Shown: positions 33,041-41,783 of the stretch, piece by piece
Layout: each line of letters begins with the position of its first letter
How positions within the stretch are numbered: the first letter of the stretch is position 1
Assembly (NCBI RefSeq): GCF_001425085.1
Contig: NZ_LMDN01000002.1
Span: 1-64,000, forward strand
DNA from: Leifsonia sp. Root4
GTDB lineage: Bacteria; Actinomycetota; Actinomycetes; Actinomycetales; Microbacteriaceae
Length of the DNA stretch: 64,000 nucleotides
Direction of reading: 5' to 3'
The notes under the pieces: model-generated
Told to the model about the DNA's origin: nothing
The model's database searches: none
What the model saw: only the letters and a program-made list of their open reading frames with translations
Translations under genes and position numbers: made by a program

Positions 33041-33125
33041 TCCAGTCTGGACTAGTCTCCTTCCCGGCCCGGCCTCCTTCCCGGCCTGGCCTCCTCACCG
33101 GACTAGCCTCCTCTCTGGCCTAGCA
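33041..33125 (-). repeat. 16/17-bp imperfect tandem array upstream of rsmI
   Basis: Four to five units of about 16-17 bp occupy nearly the whole gap between divergent rsmI and pmt. On the minus (rsmI) strand each unit contains GGAGG or AAGGAG (for example GGGAAGGAGGCCGGGCC), so the rsmI leader presents a series of Shine-Dalgarno-like sequences. Copy number could vary by slippage. Confidence 0.7.
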
Positions 33126-33132
33126 TGGGCGA

Positions 33133-34893
33133 ATGGGCATCGGAGGGCTGCGGCACGCTGGCGGCGACGGTGCACCCACCGAGGTCTCGGCGGCGCCGGT
33201 GGCGAGCGACGACGAGACGCCGAGCCCGTCTGTGCTCGGCGCGGAGGCAACGGCCCCTGAAACGCCGGGCCCGGATGACGACGCCGAACAGAGCGCGGAC
33301 AGCGCTGTCGACGAGCCGCGTGGCAGCCGACTCGACACGTGGTGGGCACACGTGCTGCGCACCCGGCGTCGGCAACGCCTCTGGTACTGGGGCGGTCCGA
33401 TCGCCGTCACCCTGCTCGCCGCTGTGCTGCGGCTCTGGGATCTCGCCACCCCGCACTCGCTCGTCTTCGACGAGACCTTCTACGTCAAAGACGCGTACAC
33501 GCTGCTGAACAACGGCTACGAGTCCACCTGGCCGGAAGGCGCCGACGCGAGCTTCAACTCCGGAGACACCGACGTCTTCACCGGCGAGGGCTCCTTCGTC
33601 GTGCATCCACCGCTCGGCAAGTGGATCATCGCGCTCGGTCTGGCGGCGTTCGGCGCCGACAATGCCGTCGGCTGGCGCATCGGCACCGTCGTCGTCGGAG
33701 TCCTCGCCGTCTTCCTGCTCACGGTGATCGCCCGGCGCCTGTTCTCCTCGACGATCGTCGCCGTCATCGTCGGCTTCCTCTTCGCCGTCGACGGGCACGC
33801 AATCGTGATGTCACGGGTCGCCCTGCTCGACGGCATCCTGATGTTCTTCGCCCTGCTCGGATTCGGTGCGATCCTGCTCGATCGCAGTTGGCACGAGAAG
33901 CGCCTCGGCGCCTGGTTGTCAGAGCGCAGGCAACGCGCGGCCGCCGGCCTTGTCGCCGAACCGAGCTGGGGCCCGGCGCTGTGGTGGCGTCCGTGGCTGC
34001 TGGCCGCTGGACTCGCCTTCGGGCTGGCGGCGAGCGTCAAGTGGTCCGGGCTGTACTTCCTGGCCGCGTTCGGCCTCTACGTCGTCGTCGTCGACGCCCT
34101 GGCCCGCCGCCGCGCCGGCGTGCCGTTCTGGGCCAGCGCCGCCGTGCTGAAGCAGGGCCCCGTCTCCTTCCTGTTGCTTGTGCCGATCGCGCTGGCGACC
34201 TTCATCACCAGCTGGACGGGCTGGTTCGTCACCGCCGGGGGCTTCTATCGCAGCTGGGCGTCGGAGGCCGGGAATGCCTGGACCGGCGCCATGGCCTGGG
34301 TTCCGGAGAGCGTGCAGAGCTTCTGGCACTATCAGCTCGCCGCGTACAACTACCACGTCGGCCTCAGCACACCGCACCCGTACCAGGCGAACCCCCTCAC
34401 CTGGCTGTTCATGACCCGGCCGACGAGCATGTACTACGAGGGCTCGACCCTGGGTGAGAGCGGATGCCAGTTCGACGCGTGCAGCGCGGCCATCCTCTCC
34501 GTGGCCAACCCCCTGATCTGGTGGTCGGCGACGGCCGCCGTGTTCTATCTCGTCTACCGGGTCGTCCGCTACCGCGAGTGGCAGATCGGCCTGATCCTGA
34601 TGGGCATGGTCGCCGGGTACCTGCCCTGGCTGATGTATCTGGATCGCACGGTCTACCAGTTCTACACAATCGCCTTCGAGCCGTACATGCTGCTCGCCCT
34701 GGGCGTCGTGATCTCGCTCGTGCTGGGCACACGCGACGACGTCTGGTGGCGCAGACAGCGCGGCGTCAGCCTGGTCAGCATCTTCCTCATCTTCGTTGTG
34801 CTGGTCAGCGCCTTCTTCTACCCGATCTGGACGGGCCAGCGGGTGCCGTTCTGGTTCTGGAACCTGCACATGTGGCTGCCGGGCTGGGTCTGA
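33133..34893 (+). CDS. pmt: dolichyl-phosphate-mannose--protein mannosyltransferase
   Basis: A 586-residue GT39 enzyme that O-mannosylates secreted proteins using polyprenyl-phosphomannose. A ~65-residue acidic N-terminus precedes about ten membrane segments. The first external loop holds the catalytic Asp-Glu pair in LVFDETFYVKDAY, and HPPLGKWIIALG follows. ATG at 33133. In mycobacteria pmt is likewise divergent from rsmI. The 226-bp gap after it shows no gene. Confidence 0.95.
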   Translation: MGIGGLRHAGGDGAPTEVSAAPVASDDETPSPSVLGAEATAPETPGPDDDAEQSADSAVDEPRGSRLDTWWAHVLRTRRRQRLWYWGGPIAVTLLAAVLRLWDLATPHSLVFDETFYVKDAYTLLNNGYESTWPEGADASFNSGDTDVFTGEGSFVVHPPLGKWIIALGLAAFGADNAVGWRIGTVVVGVLAVFLLTVIARRLFSSTIVAVIVGFLFAVDGHAIVMSRVALLDGILMFFALLGFGAILLDRSWHEKRLGAWLSERRQRAAAGLVAEPSWGPALWWRPWLLAAGLAFGLAASVKWSGLYFLAAFGLYVVVVDALARRRAGVPFWASAAVLKQGPVSFLLLVPIALATFITSWTGWFVTAGGFYRSWASEAGNAWTGAMAWVPESVQSFWHYQLAAYNYHVGLSTPHPYQANPLTWLFMTRPTSMYYEGSTLGESGCQFDACSAAILSVANPLIWWSATAAVFYLVYRVVRYREWQIGLILMGMVAGYLPWLMYLDRTVYQFYTIAFEPYMLLALGVVISLVLGTRDDVWWRRQRGVSLVSIFLIFVVLVSAFFYPIWTGQRVPFWFWNLHMWLPGWV

Positions 34894-35119
34894 TTTCCCG
34901 CGTGTTGTCGGGCCCGATCAGACTCATAGCCGCCTCGGAACATACACCCCTTATATTCCCGCCACGGCATGAAAGCAGCGCGTAATCGAGGGCATTTCTC
35001 AGCCAGTTCGTCGTAGGCTTCAGCTATCTGATCGCACTGTCGCCGCATTCTCTTCGACACCGTGAGCTCCGGGCAACCGCCCACTCCAGACTGGGAAGTC
35101 ACTCACACGAAGGCTGACG
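34894..35119. other. intergenic region before the desaturase gene
   Basis: 226 bp between pmt and the desaturase, less GC-rich in the middle (CCCTTATATTCCC near 34949). TATATT is a plausible -10 for a transcript reading into the desaturase with a long leader. No conserved RNA or gene was recognised. Confidence 0.35.
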
Positions 35120-36265
35120 ATGAGCGAAGTTACCGCTGCACCCGACACCTCTGCGGGAGCCACGGCATCCGTCACGATCACGAAGCCCTCCGTGCGCATT
35201 GTTCGCACGAAGCCTGGCGGTGACCGTAAGAACCCCACAACCGAGTACTCGGCGCTGCTGCACACGGTGCGCAACCTCGGGCTGCTCCGCCGGGCCACCT
35301 GGTTCTACTGGATGGTGTTCGGAATCCTCCTCGTCGCACTCGGCGGCATCGTGACCGGCTTCGTGCTGCTCGGCGACAGCTGGTTCCAGCTGCTCATGGC
35401 CGCCGCACTCGGCATCGTGCTCACCCAGTTCGCCTTCCTGGCGCACGAGGCGTCGCACCGCACCGTGTTCGAGTCGGGCAAGGCCAACGACACGGCCGGC
35501 CGGATCCTCGCCAACGCCTTCGTCGGAATCAGCTACTCGTGGTGGATGACCAAGCACTCCAGGCACCACTCCAACCCGAACGTCGTGGGCAAAGACCCCG
35601 ACATCGACAACGACTTCATCGTGTTCCAGCCGGACGAGGCCGCCAAGGTCAACCGCCTGCACGCCATCGTCACCCGCAAGCAGGGCTGGCTGTTCTTCCC
35701 GATGCTCACCCTCGAGGGCCTGAACCTGCACATGCACGGCCTGCGCACGGTCATGGGCAAGGGCAAGGTCGACAAGCGCGGCCTCGAGATCAGCATGATC
35801 GTCACCCGCCTCGCCGCCTACCTCGCGGTGCTCTTCATCTTCCTGCCCGTCGGAATGGCCTTCGCCTTCCTCGGTGTGCAGCTGGCCGTGTTCGGCGTCT
35901 ACATGGGTGCGTCGTTCGCCCCGAACCACAAGGGCATGCCGATCCTCCCGCACGACTCCAAGGTCGACTTCCTGCGCCGCCAGGTGCTCACGAGCCGCAA
36001 CATCCGCGGCGGCTGGGGCATGCTCACCTTCATGGGCGGCCTGAACTACCAGATCGAGCACCACCTGTTCCCGAACATGCCGCGCCCGCACCTGCGCAAG
36101 GCCCAGGAACTCGTCAAGGAGTACTGCCAGGCGCACTCGATCAACTACACCGAGACCGGGCTGTTCCAGAGCTACGGCATCGTGGTCGACTACCTGAACC
36201 GGGTGGGGCTCTCGGCCCGCGATCCGTTCGACTGCCCGATGACGCAGCGGTTCCGCACGCACTAG
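35120..36265 (+). CDS. membrane fatty acid desaturase
   Basis: A 381-residue di-iron desaturase of acyl lipids or acyl-CoA. Three histidine boxes are intact: HEASH (109-113), HSRHH (146-150) and QIEHH (311-315). The Gln in the third box is typical of front-end desaturases, although no cytochrome b5 domain is fused. Two hydrophobic hairpins (about 65-105 and 225-265) place the boxes on the cytoplasmic side. Stand-alone gene with a strong terminator behind it, consistent with separate, perhaps temperature-linked, control. Confidence 0.93.
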   Translation: MSEVTAAPDTSAGATASVTITKPSVRIVRTKPGGDRKNPTTEYSALLHTVRNLGLLRRATWFYWMVFGILLVALGGIVTGFVLLGDSWFQLLMAAALGIVLTQFAFLAHEASHRTVFESGKANDTAGRILANAFVGISYSWWMTKHSRHHSNPNVVGKDPDIDNDFIVFQPDEAAKVNRLHAIVTRKQGWLFFPMLTLEGLNLHMHGLRTVMGKGKVDKRGLEISMIVTRLAAYLAVLFIFLPVGMAFAFLGVQLAVFGVYMGASFAPNHKGMPILPHDSKVDFLRRQVLTSRNIRGGWGMLTFMGGLNYQIEHHLFPNMPRPHLRKAQELVKEYCQAHSINYTETGLFQSYGIVVDYLNRVGLSARDPFDCPMTQRFRTH

Positions 36266-36266
36266 C

Positions 36267-36337
36267 CACCAAGGACAGAGTCACCAAGGACATAGTCAGC
36301 GAAAAAGGACGGGATCCTCGATCCCGTCCTTTTTCGC
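36267..36337 (+). terminator. rho-independent terminator with preceding direct repeats
   Basis: Two direct 15-bp repeats CACCAAGGACAGAGT and CACCAAGGACATAGT (36267-36296) lead into an 18-nt perfect inverted repeat (36299-36316 and 36320-36337). The stem starts GCGAAAAAGGACGGG and has a 3-nt loop. The TTTTT in the descending arm and the GC core make it the most canonical terminator in the window. It follows the desaturase stop by about 30 nt. Confidence 0.9.
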
Positions 36338-36407
36338 TGCCCACGTCCTTTTTTGCCGCCGCCAACGGGTGTCCGCAGCGATCACCGAGGGGCGTTAGGC
36401 TCGATAG

Positions 36408-37424
36408 GTGAAGTGGTTGCCCGGTGTTTCTCTCGCGGCTTCCGCGGCCCTCCTCTCGTGGGCGATCCACGCACTCATTCCGGCGATACCGCTTCTGACG
36501 GCAGCCGTGGCGCTCGGCATCATCGTCGGCCAGATCCCCGCCGCCCGCCACCCGCTGAACGGCGTCCTCGCACCCGGGTTGTCTGTGGCGTCCAAGCAGT
36601 TCATGCGTCTCGGAATCGTGCTCCTGGGCCTGAAACTCAGCCTGGTCGACATTCTCGGCCTCGGCTGGCTGTCGATCGTCATGATCGTCGCGATCGTGCT
36701 GCTCACCTTCGTCGGCACGATCGGCCTCGGCCGCGCATTCGGGCTGCCGGGCCACCAGCCGCTGCTCATCGCCACCGGATTCTCGATCTGCGGCGCGTCG
36801 GCGATCGGCGCGATGAGCGGTGTCGTCAAGGCCAAGGACGAGGAGACGGCGACGCCCATCGCCCTCGTCACGCTGTGCGGAACGCTCGCCATCGCCGTGC
36901 TGCCGTTGCTCTGGCATCCGCTCGGCCTCAGCAATGAGCAGTTCGGCCAGTGGGTCGGCGCCAGCGTGCACGACGTCGGGCAGGTCGTCGCGACCGCTCA
37001 GATCGCCGGGCCGGCCGCCCTCGCCGTCGCCATCGTCGTCAAGCTCACCCGCGTGCTCATGCTGGCACCGATGGTGGCCGTCGCGGCCGGCGTCGAGCGG
37101 CGCAAGCACGGCGCGGCCGTCGAGCTCGCCACCCGCACCGGCGGCGCCGCACCGGAAGCCGCCGCCCGCCCGCCGATCGTTCCACTGTTCGTCGCCGGAT
37201 TCCTCGCCGCCGTGCTCGCGCGAACCCTGCTGCCCGTGCCGGAGAGCGTGCTCGAGGTCGCCGACTGGGTGCAGACGGCCCTGCTCGCGATGGCATTGTT
37301 CGGGCTCGGCTCCGCGGTGCGACTCGGCGAACTCGTGCGCACCGGTTGGCGTGCCATCATCGTCGGTCTGCTCAGCTGGGCGCTGATCGCCGCCCTCGCC
37401 TACGCCGCGGTGCAGCTGGCCTGA
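36408..37424 (+). CDS. YeiH-family putative sulfate exporter
   Basis: A 338-residue membrane protein with about ten hydrophobic segments. The family signature GFSICGASAIGAMSGVVKAK and the ASVHDVGQVVATA motif identify the UPF0324/YeiH group. The proposed role in sulfate or sulfite efflux comes from family annotation. Its position just before the sulfate-assimilation genes fits a role in sulfur homeostasis. GTG at 36408 has only a weak RBS. Confidence 0.85.
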   Translation: MKWLPGVSLAASAALLSWAIHALIPAIPLLTAAVALGIIVGQIPAARHPLNGVLAPGLSVASKQFMRLGIVLLGLKLSLVDILGLGWLSIVMIVAIVLLTFVGTIGLGRAFGLPGHQPLLIATGFSICGASAIGAMSGVVKAKDEETATPIALVTLCGTLAIAVLPLLWHPLGLSNEQFGQWVGASVHDVGQVVATAQIAGPAALAVAIVVKLTRVLMLAPMVAVAAGVERRKHGAAVELATRTGGAAPEAAARPPIVPLFVAGFLAAVLARTLLPVPESVLEVADWVQTALLAMALFGLGSAVRLGELVRTGWRAIIVGLLSWALIAALAYAAVQLA

Positions 37425-37506
37425 CCCCGAACATGCTGACCGCCGTGGTGCCGCGTCCGTCATCCTGAGTAACGGGGATTCGGCAGCGCGAGTCCATGGG
37501 TCGACG

Positions 37507-38223
37507 ATGGGTCACATGGCCCCCACTCGCCCCGCCCTGGTCGGCATCTCACACGGCACCTCGTCGCCAGCCGGCCAGGCCGCGGTCGCCGCCCTGATGG
37601 GCAGGGTGGCCGAGGCCCACCCCGAGCTGACCGTCGCCAGCGGCTTCGTCGATGTTGAGCGGCCGAATCCGCAGGAGACCCTGGCCGGGCTGCCCGATCT
37701 GCGCCGGGCGATCGTGGTCCCGTTGCTGCTCTCGGCCGGCTACCACGTGCACGTCGACCTCGCTCGCGCGGTTGCGGCGGAGACCGAGCGGCCGGTGACG
37801 CTCACCGCGGCGCTCGGGCCCGACGACCGGCTTGTGGCGCTGCTGCAGCATCGTCTGAGCCAGGCCGGCCTCCGGGACGACGACGTTCTCGTCCTCGCCG
37901 CCGCCGGCTCCAGCGATCAGCGGGCGGTCGCCGACTGCCTGGTCGTCGCCGAGCGCCTCGCCGCGGCGTCCGGTCGGGACGTCGTCATCGGATTTCTCTC
38001 CGCGGCCGAGCCGAGGCTCTCGGATGCCGTCGGCGCTGCGCGTGCCGCCAACCCGGGCCGGCGCATCGTCGTGAGCAGCTATCTGCTGGCACCCGGCTAC
38101 TTCCACTCGCTCGCCGAACAGGCCGGTGCCGACGTCGTGACTCTGCCGCTGCTGACCGCCGACGAGCCCGCGCCGGAACTCCTCGTCGAGGTCGTTGCCA
38201 GCCGTTATCGCGAAGCAGTGTAG
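37507..38223 (+). CDS. CbiX/SirB-type chelatase-like protein
   Basis: A 238-residue two-domain chelatase-fold protein. The motif GISHGTSSPAGQAAV holds the metal-binding His near residue 16, and LLSAGYHVHVDL carries a second His. Such proteins insert iron into sirohydrochlorin to make siroheme or cobalt for B12. Upstream of sulfite reductase, siroheme is the likely product. The earlier siroheme steps (uroporphyrinogen methylation, precorrin oxidation) are not encoded here. The start is uncertain between 37507 and 37516. Confidence 0.85.
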   Translation: MGHMAPTRPALVGISHGTSSPAGQAAVAALMGRVAEAHPELTVASGFVDVERPNPQETLAGLPDLRRAIVVPLLLSAGYHVHVDLARAVAAETERPVTLTAALGPDDRLVALLQHRLSQAGLRDDDVLVLAAAGSSDQRAVADCLVVAERLAAASGRDVVIGFLSAAEPRLSDAVGAARAANPGRRIVVSSYLLAPGYFHSLAEQAGADVVTLPLLTADEPAPELLVEVVASRYREAV

Positions 38224-38226
38224 GCG

Positions 38227-38251
38227 CAGAGCGCGCTGCGGCGCAGCTCTG
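38227..38251 (+). terminator. hairpin directly after the chelatase gene
   Basis: Arms CAGAGC (38227-38232) and GCTCTG (38246-38251) enclose an inner GCGC-GCGC pairing. It begins 4 nt after the chelatase stop codon and ahead of sir. It could separate the chelatase transcript from the sir operon. No T-run is present. Confidence 0.4.
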
Positions 38252-38383
38252 TTACGCCCCGCTGCACTCCGTGACCGGTCGTGACCTCGCCCCCTCGCGC
38301 GCACTGCGCGCGTCAATGAGTCTTGCTCAATCGCAGTGACGCATCTGCACTCCCGTGCCGCGTCGACCGAGAAGGAGAGCATC

Positions 38384-40093
38384 GTGTCGTTGAACCTGGC
38401 TGAGACCGCAGAGGCGGCGCGTCCCGCGCGCCCCGCCTCGCGCCCGAACGGCCAGTGGAAGATCGACGGCACTGCTCCGCTCAACGGCAACGAGGAGTGG
38501 AAGCAACAGGACAACGGACTGAACGTGCGGGAGCGGATCGAGCAGGTCTACTCCAAGAACGGTTTCGCCTCGATCGACGGCACCGATCTGCACGGCCGTT
38601 TCCGGTGGTGGGGCCTGTACACGCAGCGGAAGCCCGGCATCGACGGCGGCAAGACCGCCACGCTGGAGCCGCACGAGCTTGAGGACGAGTTCTTCATGCT
38701 CCGGGTGCGCATCGACGGCGGCCAGCTGAGCACCGGTCAGCTGCGCGTCATCGGCGAGATCTCCCAGGAGTTCGGCCGGGACACGGCCGACCTCACCGAT
38801 CGACAGAACATCCAGCTGCACTGGATTCGGGTCGAAGACGTGCCGGAGATCTGGCGCCGGCTCGAGGCCGTCGGCCTCGGCACCACGGAGGCCTGCGGCG
38901 ACGTGCCGCGCGTCGTCCTCGGCTCCCCCGTCGCCGGCATCGCCCTCGACGAGCTCATCGACCCCACCGAGACGATCGCCGAGATCACGGCGAAGTACAT
39001 CGGCGTGCCGGAGCTCGCCAACTTGCCCCGCAAGTTCAAGACCGCGCTGACCGGTCACCCGAGCCAGGATGTCGTGCACGAGATCAACGACGTCGGCTTC
39101 GTCGCCGTCGCACATCCAGAGCTCGGCATCGGCTACGACCTCTGGGTCGGTGGCGGCCTCTCGGTCAGCCCTCGCCTCGGTGAACGGCTCGGCGTCTTCG
39201 TCCGTCCAGACAAGGTCGCCGACGTGTGGCTCGGTGTCGTCTCGATCTTCCGCGACTACGGATACCGCAGGCTCCGCAACAAAGCCAGGCTCAAGTTCCT
39301 GCTCGCCGACTGGGGGCCGGAGAAGTTCCGGCAGGTCCTCGAGGACGAGTACCTGCACGAGGCACTCCCCGACGGGCCGCCGGCACCGACACCGACCCGT
39401 CAGGGCGATCACGTCGGCGTGCACAAGCAGAACGACGGACGCTTCTACATCGGCGTCACCCCGTTCGTCGGCCGCGTCTCCGGCACCGTCCTCACCGCTC
39501 TCGCCAACCTCCTCGAGAAGCACGGATCCACCCGGCTGCGCACGACACCGCACCAGAAGATCGTGCTGCTCGACATCACCGAGGAGAACGTCGAGCCGCT
39601 GATCACCGCGCTCGACGCGATTGGCCTGGAGGCCCGGCCGAGCCTGTTCCGCCGTTCGACCATCGCCTGCACCGGCATCGAGTTCTGCAAGCTCGCCATC
39701 GTCGAGACCAAGCAGACAGCCACCGATGCCGTGCTCGAGCTCGAGAAGCGCCTCGCCGGGATCGAGGTCCCCCAGCCGATCAGCCTGCACGTCAACGGCT
39801 GCCCCAACTCCTGCGCCCGGATCCAGACCGCCGACATCGGCCTGAAGGGTCAGCTGCTCCCCGACGGCGCCGGAGGACAGGTGCCCGGATTCCAGGTTCA
39901 CCTCGGCGGCGGCCTCGCCTCCGTCGGGCGTGACGAAGCCGGCCTCGGCCGCACCGTCAGAGGACTCAAGGTCACCGCCGATGACCTCGCCGATTACGTC
40001 GAGCGCCTCGTCCGGCGATTCCTCGCCGAGCGCGGCGACACCGAGACATTCGCCAGCTGGGCGCACCGCGCAGACGAGGAGGCACTCCAATGA
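38384..40093 (+). CDS. sir: ferredoxin-dependent sulfite reductase
   Basis: A 569-residue siroheme/4Fe-4S enzyme reducing sulfite to sulfide with six electrons from ferredoxin. Two ferredoxin-like half-domains alternate with the catalytic halves. Cofactor cysteines are C429 and C435 (TACTGIEFCK) and C473 and C477 (NGCPNSCA). GTG at 38384 is chosen for AAGGAGAG just upstream; an in-frame ATG at 38336 lacks this. First gene of the operon; its stop overlaps cysH by 4 nt. FprA and Fdx downstream can supply electrons. Confidence 0.95.
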   Translation: MSLNLAETAEAARPARPASRPNGQWKIDGTAPLNGNEEWKQQDNGLNVRERIEQVYSKNGFASIDGTDLHGRFRWWGLYTQRKPGIDGGKTATLEPHELEDEFFMLRVRIDGGQLSTGQLRVIGEISQEFGRDTADLTDRQNIQLHWIRVEDVPEIWRRLEAVGLGTTEACGDVPRVVLGSPVAGIALDELIDPTETIAEITAKYIGVPELANLPRKFKTALTGHPSQDVVHEINDVGFVAVAHPELGIGYDLWVGGGLSVSPRLGERLGVFVRPDKVADVWLGVVSIFRDYGYRRLRNKARLKFLLADWGPEKFRQVLEDEYLHEALPDGPPAPTPTRQGDHVGVHKQNDGRFYIGVTPFVGRVSGTVLTALANLLEKHGSTRLRTTPHQKIVLLDITEENVEPLITALDAIGLEARPSLFRRSTIACTGIEFCKLAIVETKQTATDAVLELEKRLAGIEVPQPISLHVNGCPNSCARIQTADIGLKGQLLPDGAGGQVPGFQVHLGGGLASVGRDEAGLGRTVRGLKVTADDLADYVERLVRRFLAERGDTETFASWAHRADEEALQ

Positions 40094-40830
40094 GCACCGA
40101 AGTTGTGAGCACCGCCGTACTCCGCGACCCGAAGCTCCGCCCCGCGGACGAGCTGCGCCTCCTCGCCGAACGGGGAGCCACCGAGCTCTCCGACGCCTCG
40201 GCCGAACAGCTGATCGCCTGGGTCGCCGAGAATTTCGACACCCGCGCCGTCGCGGTCGCCTGCTCGATGGCGGATGCCGTGCTGCCGACACTCGTCGCCG
40301 ATCAGTTGCCGGGCGTCGACGTGCTCTTCCTCGACACGGGCTACCACTTCGCCGAGACCTACACGACGCGCAACGAGGTCGCCAGGGCCATCGACGTGAC
40401 GATTGTCGATGTGCTGCCGGAGCGCACCGTTGCCGAGCAGGATTCCGCCCTCGGCAAGGACCTGTTCGCCCGTGACGCCGGTGCTTGTTGTGCGGCGCGC
40501 AAGGTCGCCCCGCTGAACCGCGCTCTGCGCGGCTACGAGCTCTGGTTCACCGGGGTGCGCCGCGACGAGGCGCCCACCCGCATCAACACCCCCCTCATCG
40601 AGTGGGATGCGCGCAACGGGCTGGTCAAGGTGAACCCATTGGCCGCGTGGAGCTTCGACGAACTGCAGGGTTACGCCACCGCGCATTCCGTGGTGCTGAA
40701 CCCGTTGCTCACCCAGGGCTACCCCTCCATCGGCTGCGCACCGTGCACGAAGCCGGTCAGCGCAGGAGACGACCCCCGTTCCGGCCGCTGGGCCGGGCTC
40801 GAGAAGACAGAATGCGGACTTCACCTATGA
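40090..40830 (+). CDS. cysH: adenylylsulfate (APS) reductase
   Basis: A 246-residue PAPS/APS reductase-family enzyme producing sulfite with electrons from thioredoxin. The four iron-sulfur cysteines C133-C134 and C216-C219 mark the APS-using class, and the redox Cys is C243 in the terminal ECGLHL. This fits the absence of an APS kinase (cysC). ATG overlaps the sir stop and the TGA overlaps the cysD start (both ATGA), showing strong translational coupling. Confidence 0.95.
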   Translation: MSTEVVSTAVLRDPKLRPADELRLLAERGATELSDASAEQLIAWVAENFDTRAVAVACSMADAVLPTLVADQLPGVDVLFLDTGYHFAETYTTRNEVARAIDVTIVDVLPERTVAEQDSALGKDLFARDAGACCAARKVAPLNRALRGYELWFTGVRRDEAPTRINTPLIEWDARNGLVKVNPLAAWSFDELQGYATAHSVVLNPLLTQGYPSIGCAPCTKPVSAGDDPRSGRWAGLEKTECGLHL

Positions 40831-41783
40831 CCTCGACACCAGCCCTCTCCCCTGCCCTCTCGACGGCGCCGATCTTCTCGTCCGGGCGGCCAACGCTCGA
40901 CCAGCTCGACCTGCTCGAAAGCGAAGCGATCCACATCATCCGGGAGGTCGTCGCTGAGTTCGAACGACCCGTGCTGCTGTTCTCCGGTGGCAAGGACTCC
41001 GTCGTCGTGCTCCACCTCGCCGCCAAGGCCTTCTGGCCGGGGACGGTGCCGTTCCCCGTGCTCCACGTCGACACCGGCCACAATTTCCCGGAGGTCATCG
41101 CCTTCCGCGACGCCACGGTCGAGCGTCTCGGCATCCGGCTCGCGGTGGCCAGCGTGCAGGACTACATCGACGACGGGCGTCTCCAGGAGCGCGCGGACGG
41201 AACCCGCAATCCGCTGCAGACCCAGCCGCTGCTCGACGCGATCGCGGCAGGCAGGCACGACGCCGTCTTCGGCGGCGCACGCCGCGACGAGGACAAGGCC
41301 AGGGCCAAGGAACGCATCCTCTCGCTGCGCGACGAGTTCGGCCAGTGGGACCCGCGCAATCAGCGCCCAGAACTCTGGAATCTCTACAACGGACGCCACA
41401 CCGTCGGGCAGCACGTGCGCGCGTTCCCCATCAGCAACTGGACAGAGCTCGACATCTGGCGCTACATCGAGCGTGAGGGCATCGAGCTCCCCCCGCTGTA
41501 CTACGCGCACGAGCGCGAGGTGTACCGGCGCGACGGGATGTGGCGCGCAACCGGACCGGTCAGCGCGCCGGGCCCCGACGAGACGGTCGAGCTCCGAACG
41601 GTGCGCTACCGCACGGTCGGCGACATGAGCTGCACCGGCGCCGTCGAATCCGACGCCGCCACCGTGCACGCCGTCGTGCACGAGGTCGCCCAGTCGACGA
41701 TCACCGAACGCGGTGCGACCAGGGCCGACGACCGCATCTCAGAAGCCGCGATGGAAGATCGCAAAAAGGACGGGTACTTCTAA
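40827..41783 (+). CDS. cysD: sulfate adenylyltransferase subunit 2
   Basis: A 318-residue PP-loop subunit forming APS from sulfate and ATP. The motif FSGGKDS is at about 52-58, with HVDTGHNFPEV and GGARRDEDKARAKER downstream. ATG at 40827 overlaps the cysH stop; the open frame upstream belongs to the cysH shadow. The stop TAA shares one base with the cysN ATG. Confidence 0.96.
   Translation: MTSTPALSPALSTAPIFSSGRPTLDQLDLLESEAIHIIREVVAEFERPVLLFSGGKDSVVVLHLAAKAFWPGTVPFPVLHVDTGHNFPEVIAFRDATVERLGIRLAVASVQDYIDDGRLQERADGTRNPLQTQPLLDAIAAGRHDAVFGGARRDEDKARAKERILSLRDEFGQWDPRNQRPELWNLYNGRHTVGQHVRAFPISNWTELDIWRYIEREGIELPPLYYAHEREVYRRDGMWRATGPVSAPGPDETVELRTVRYRTVGDMSCTGAVESDAATVHAVVHEVAQSTITERGATRADDRISEAAMEDRKKDGYF

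Noticed and set aside
34818-35102. 94-residue minus-strand frame before the desaturase
   Set aside because: It overlaps the 3' end of pmt, has no ribosome binding site and no recognisable domain.
36267-36337. Direct repeats before the terminator as a recombination (att) site
   Set aside because: No integrase or displaced element is nearby; a chance duplication at a gene end is simpler.
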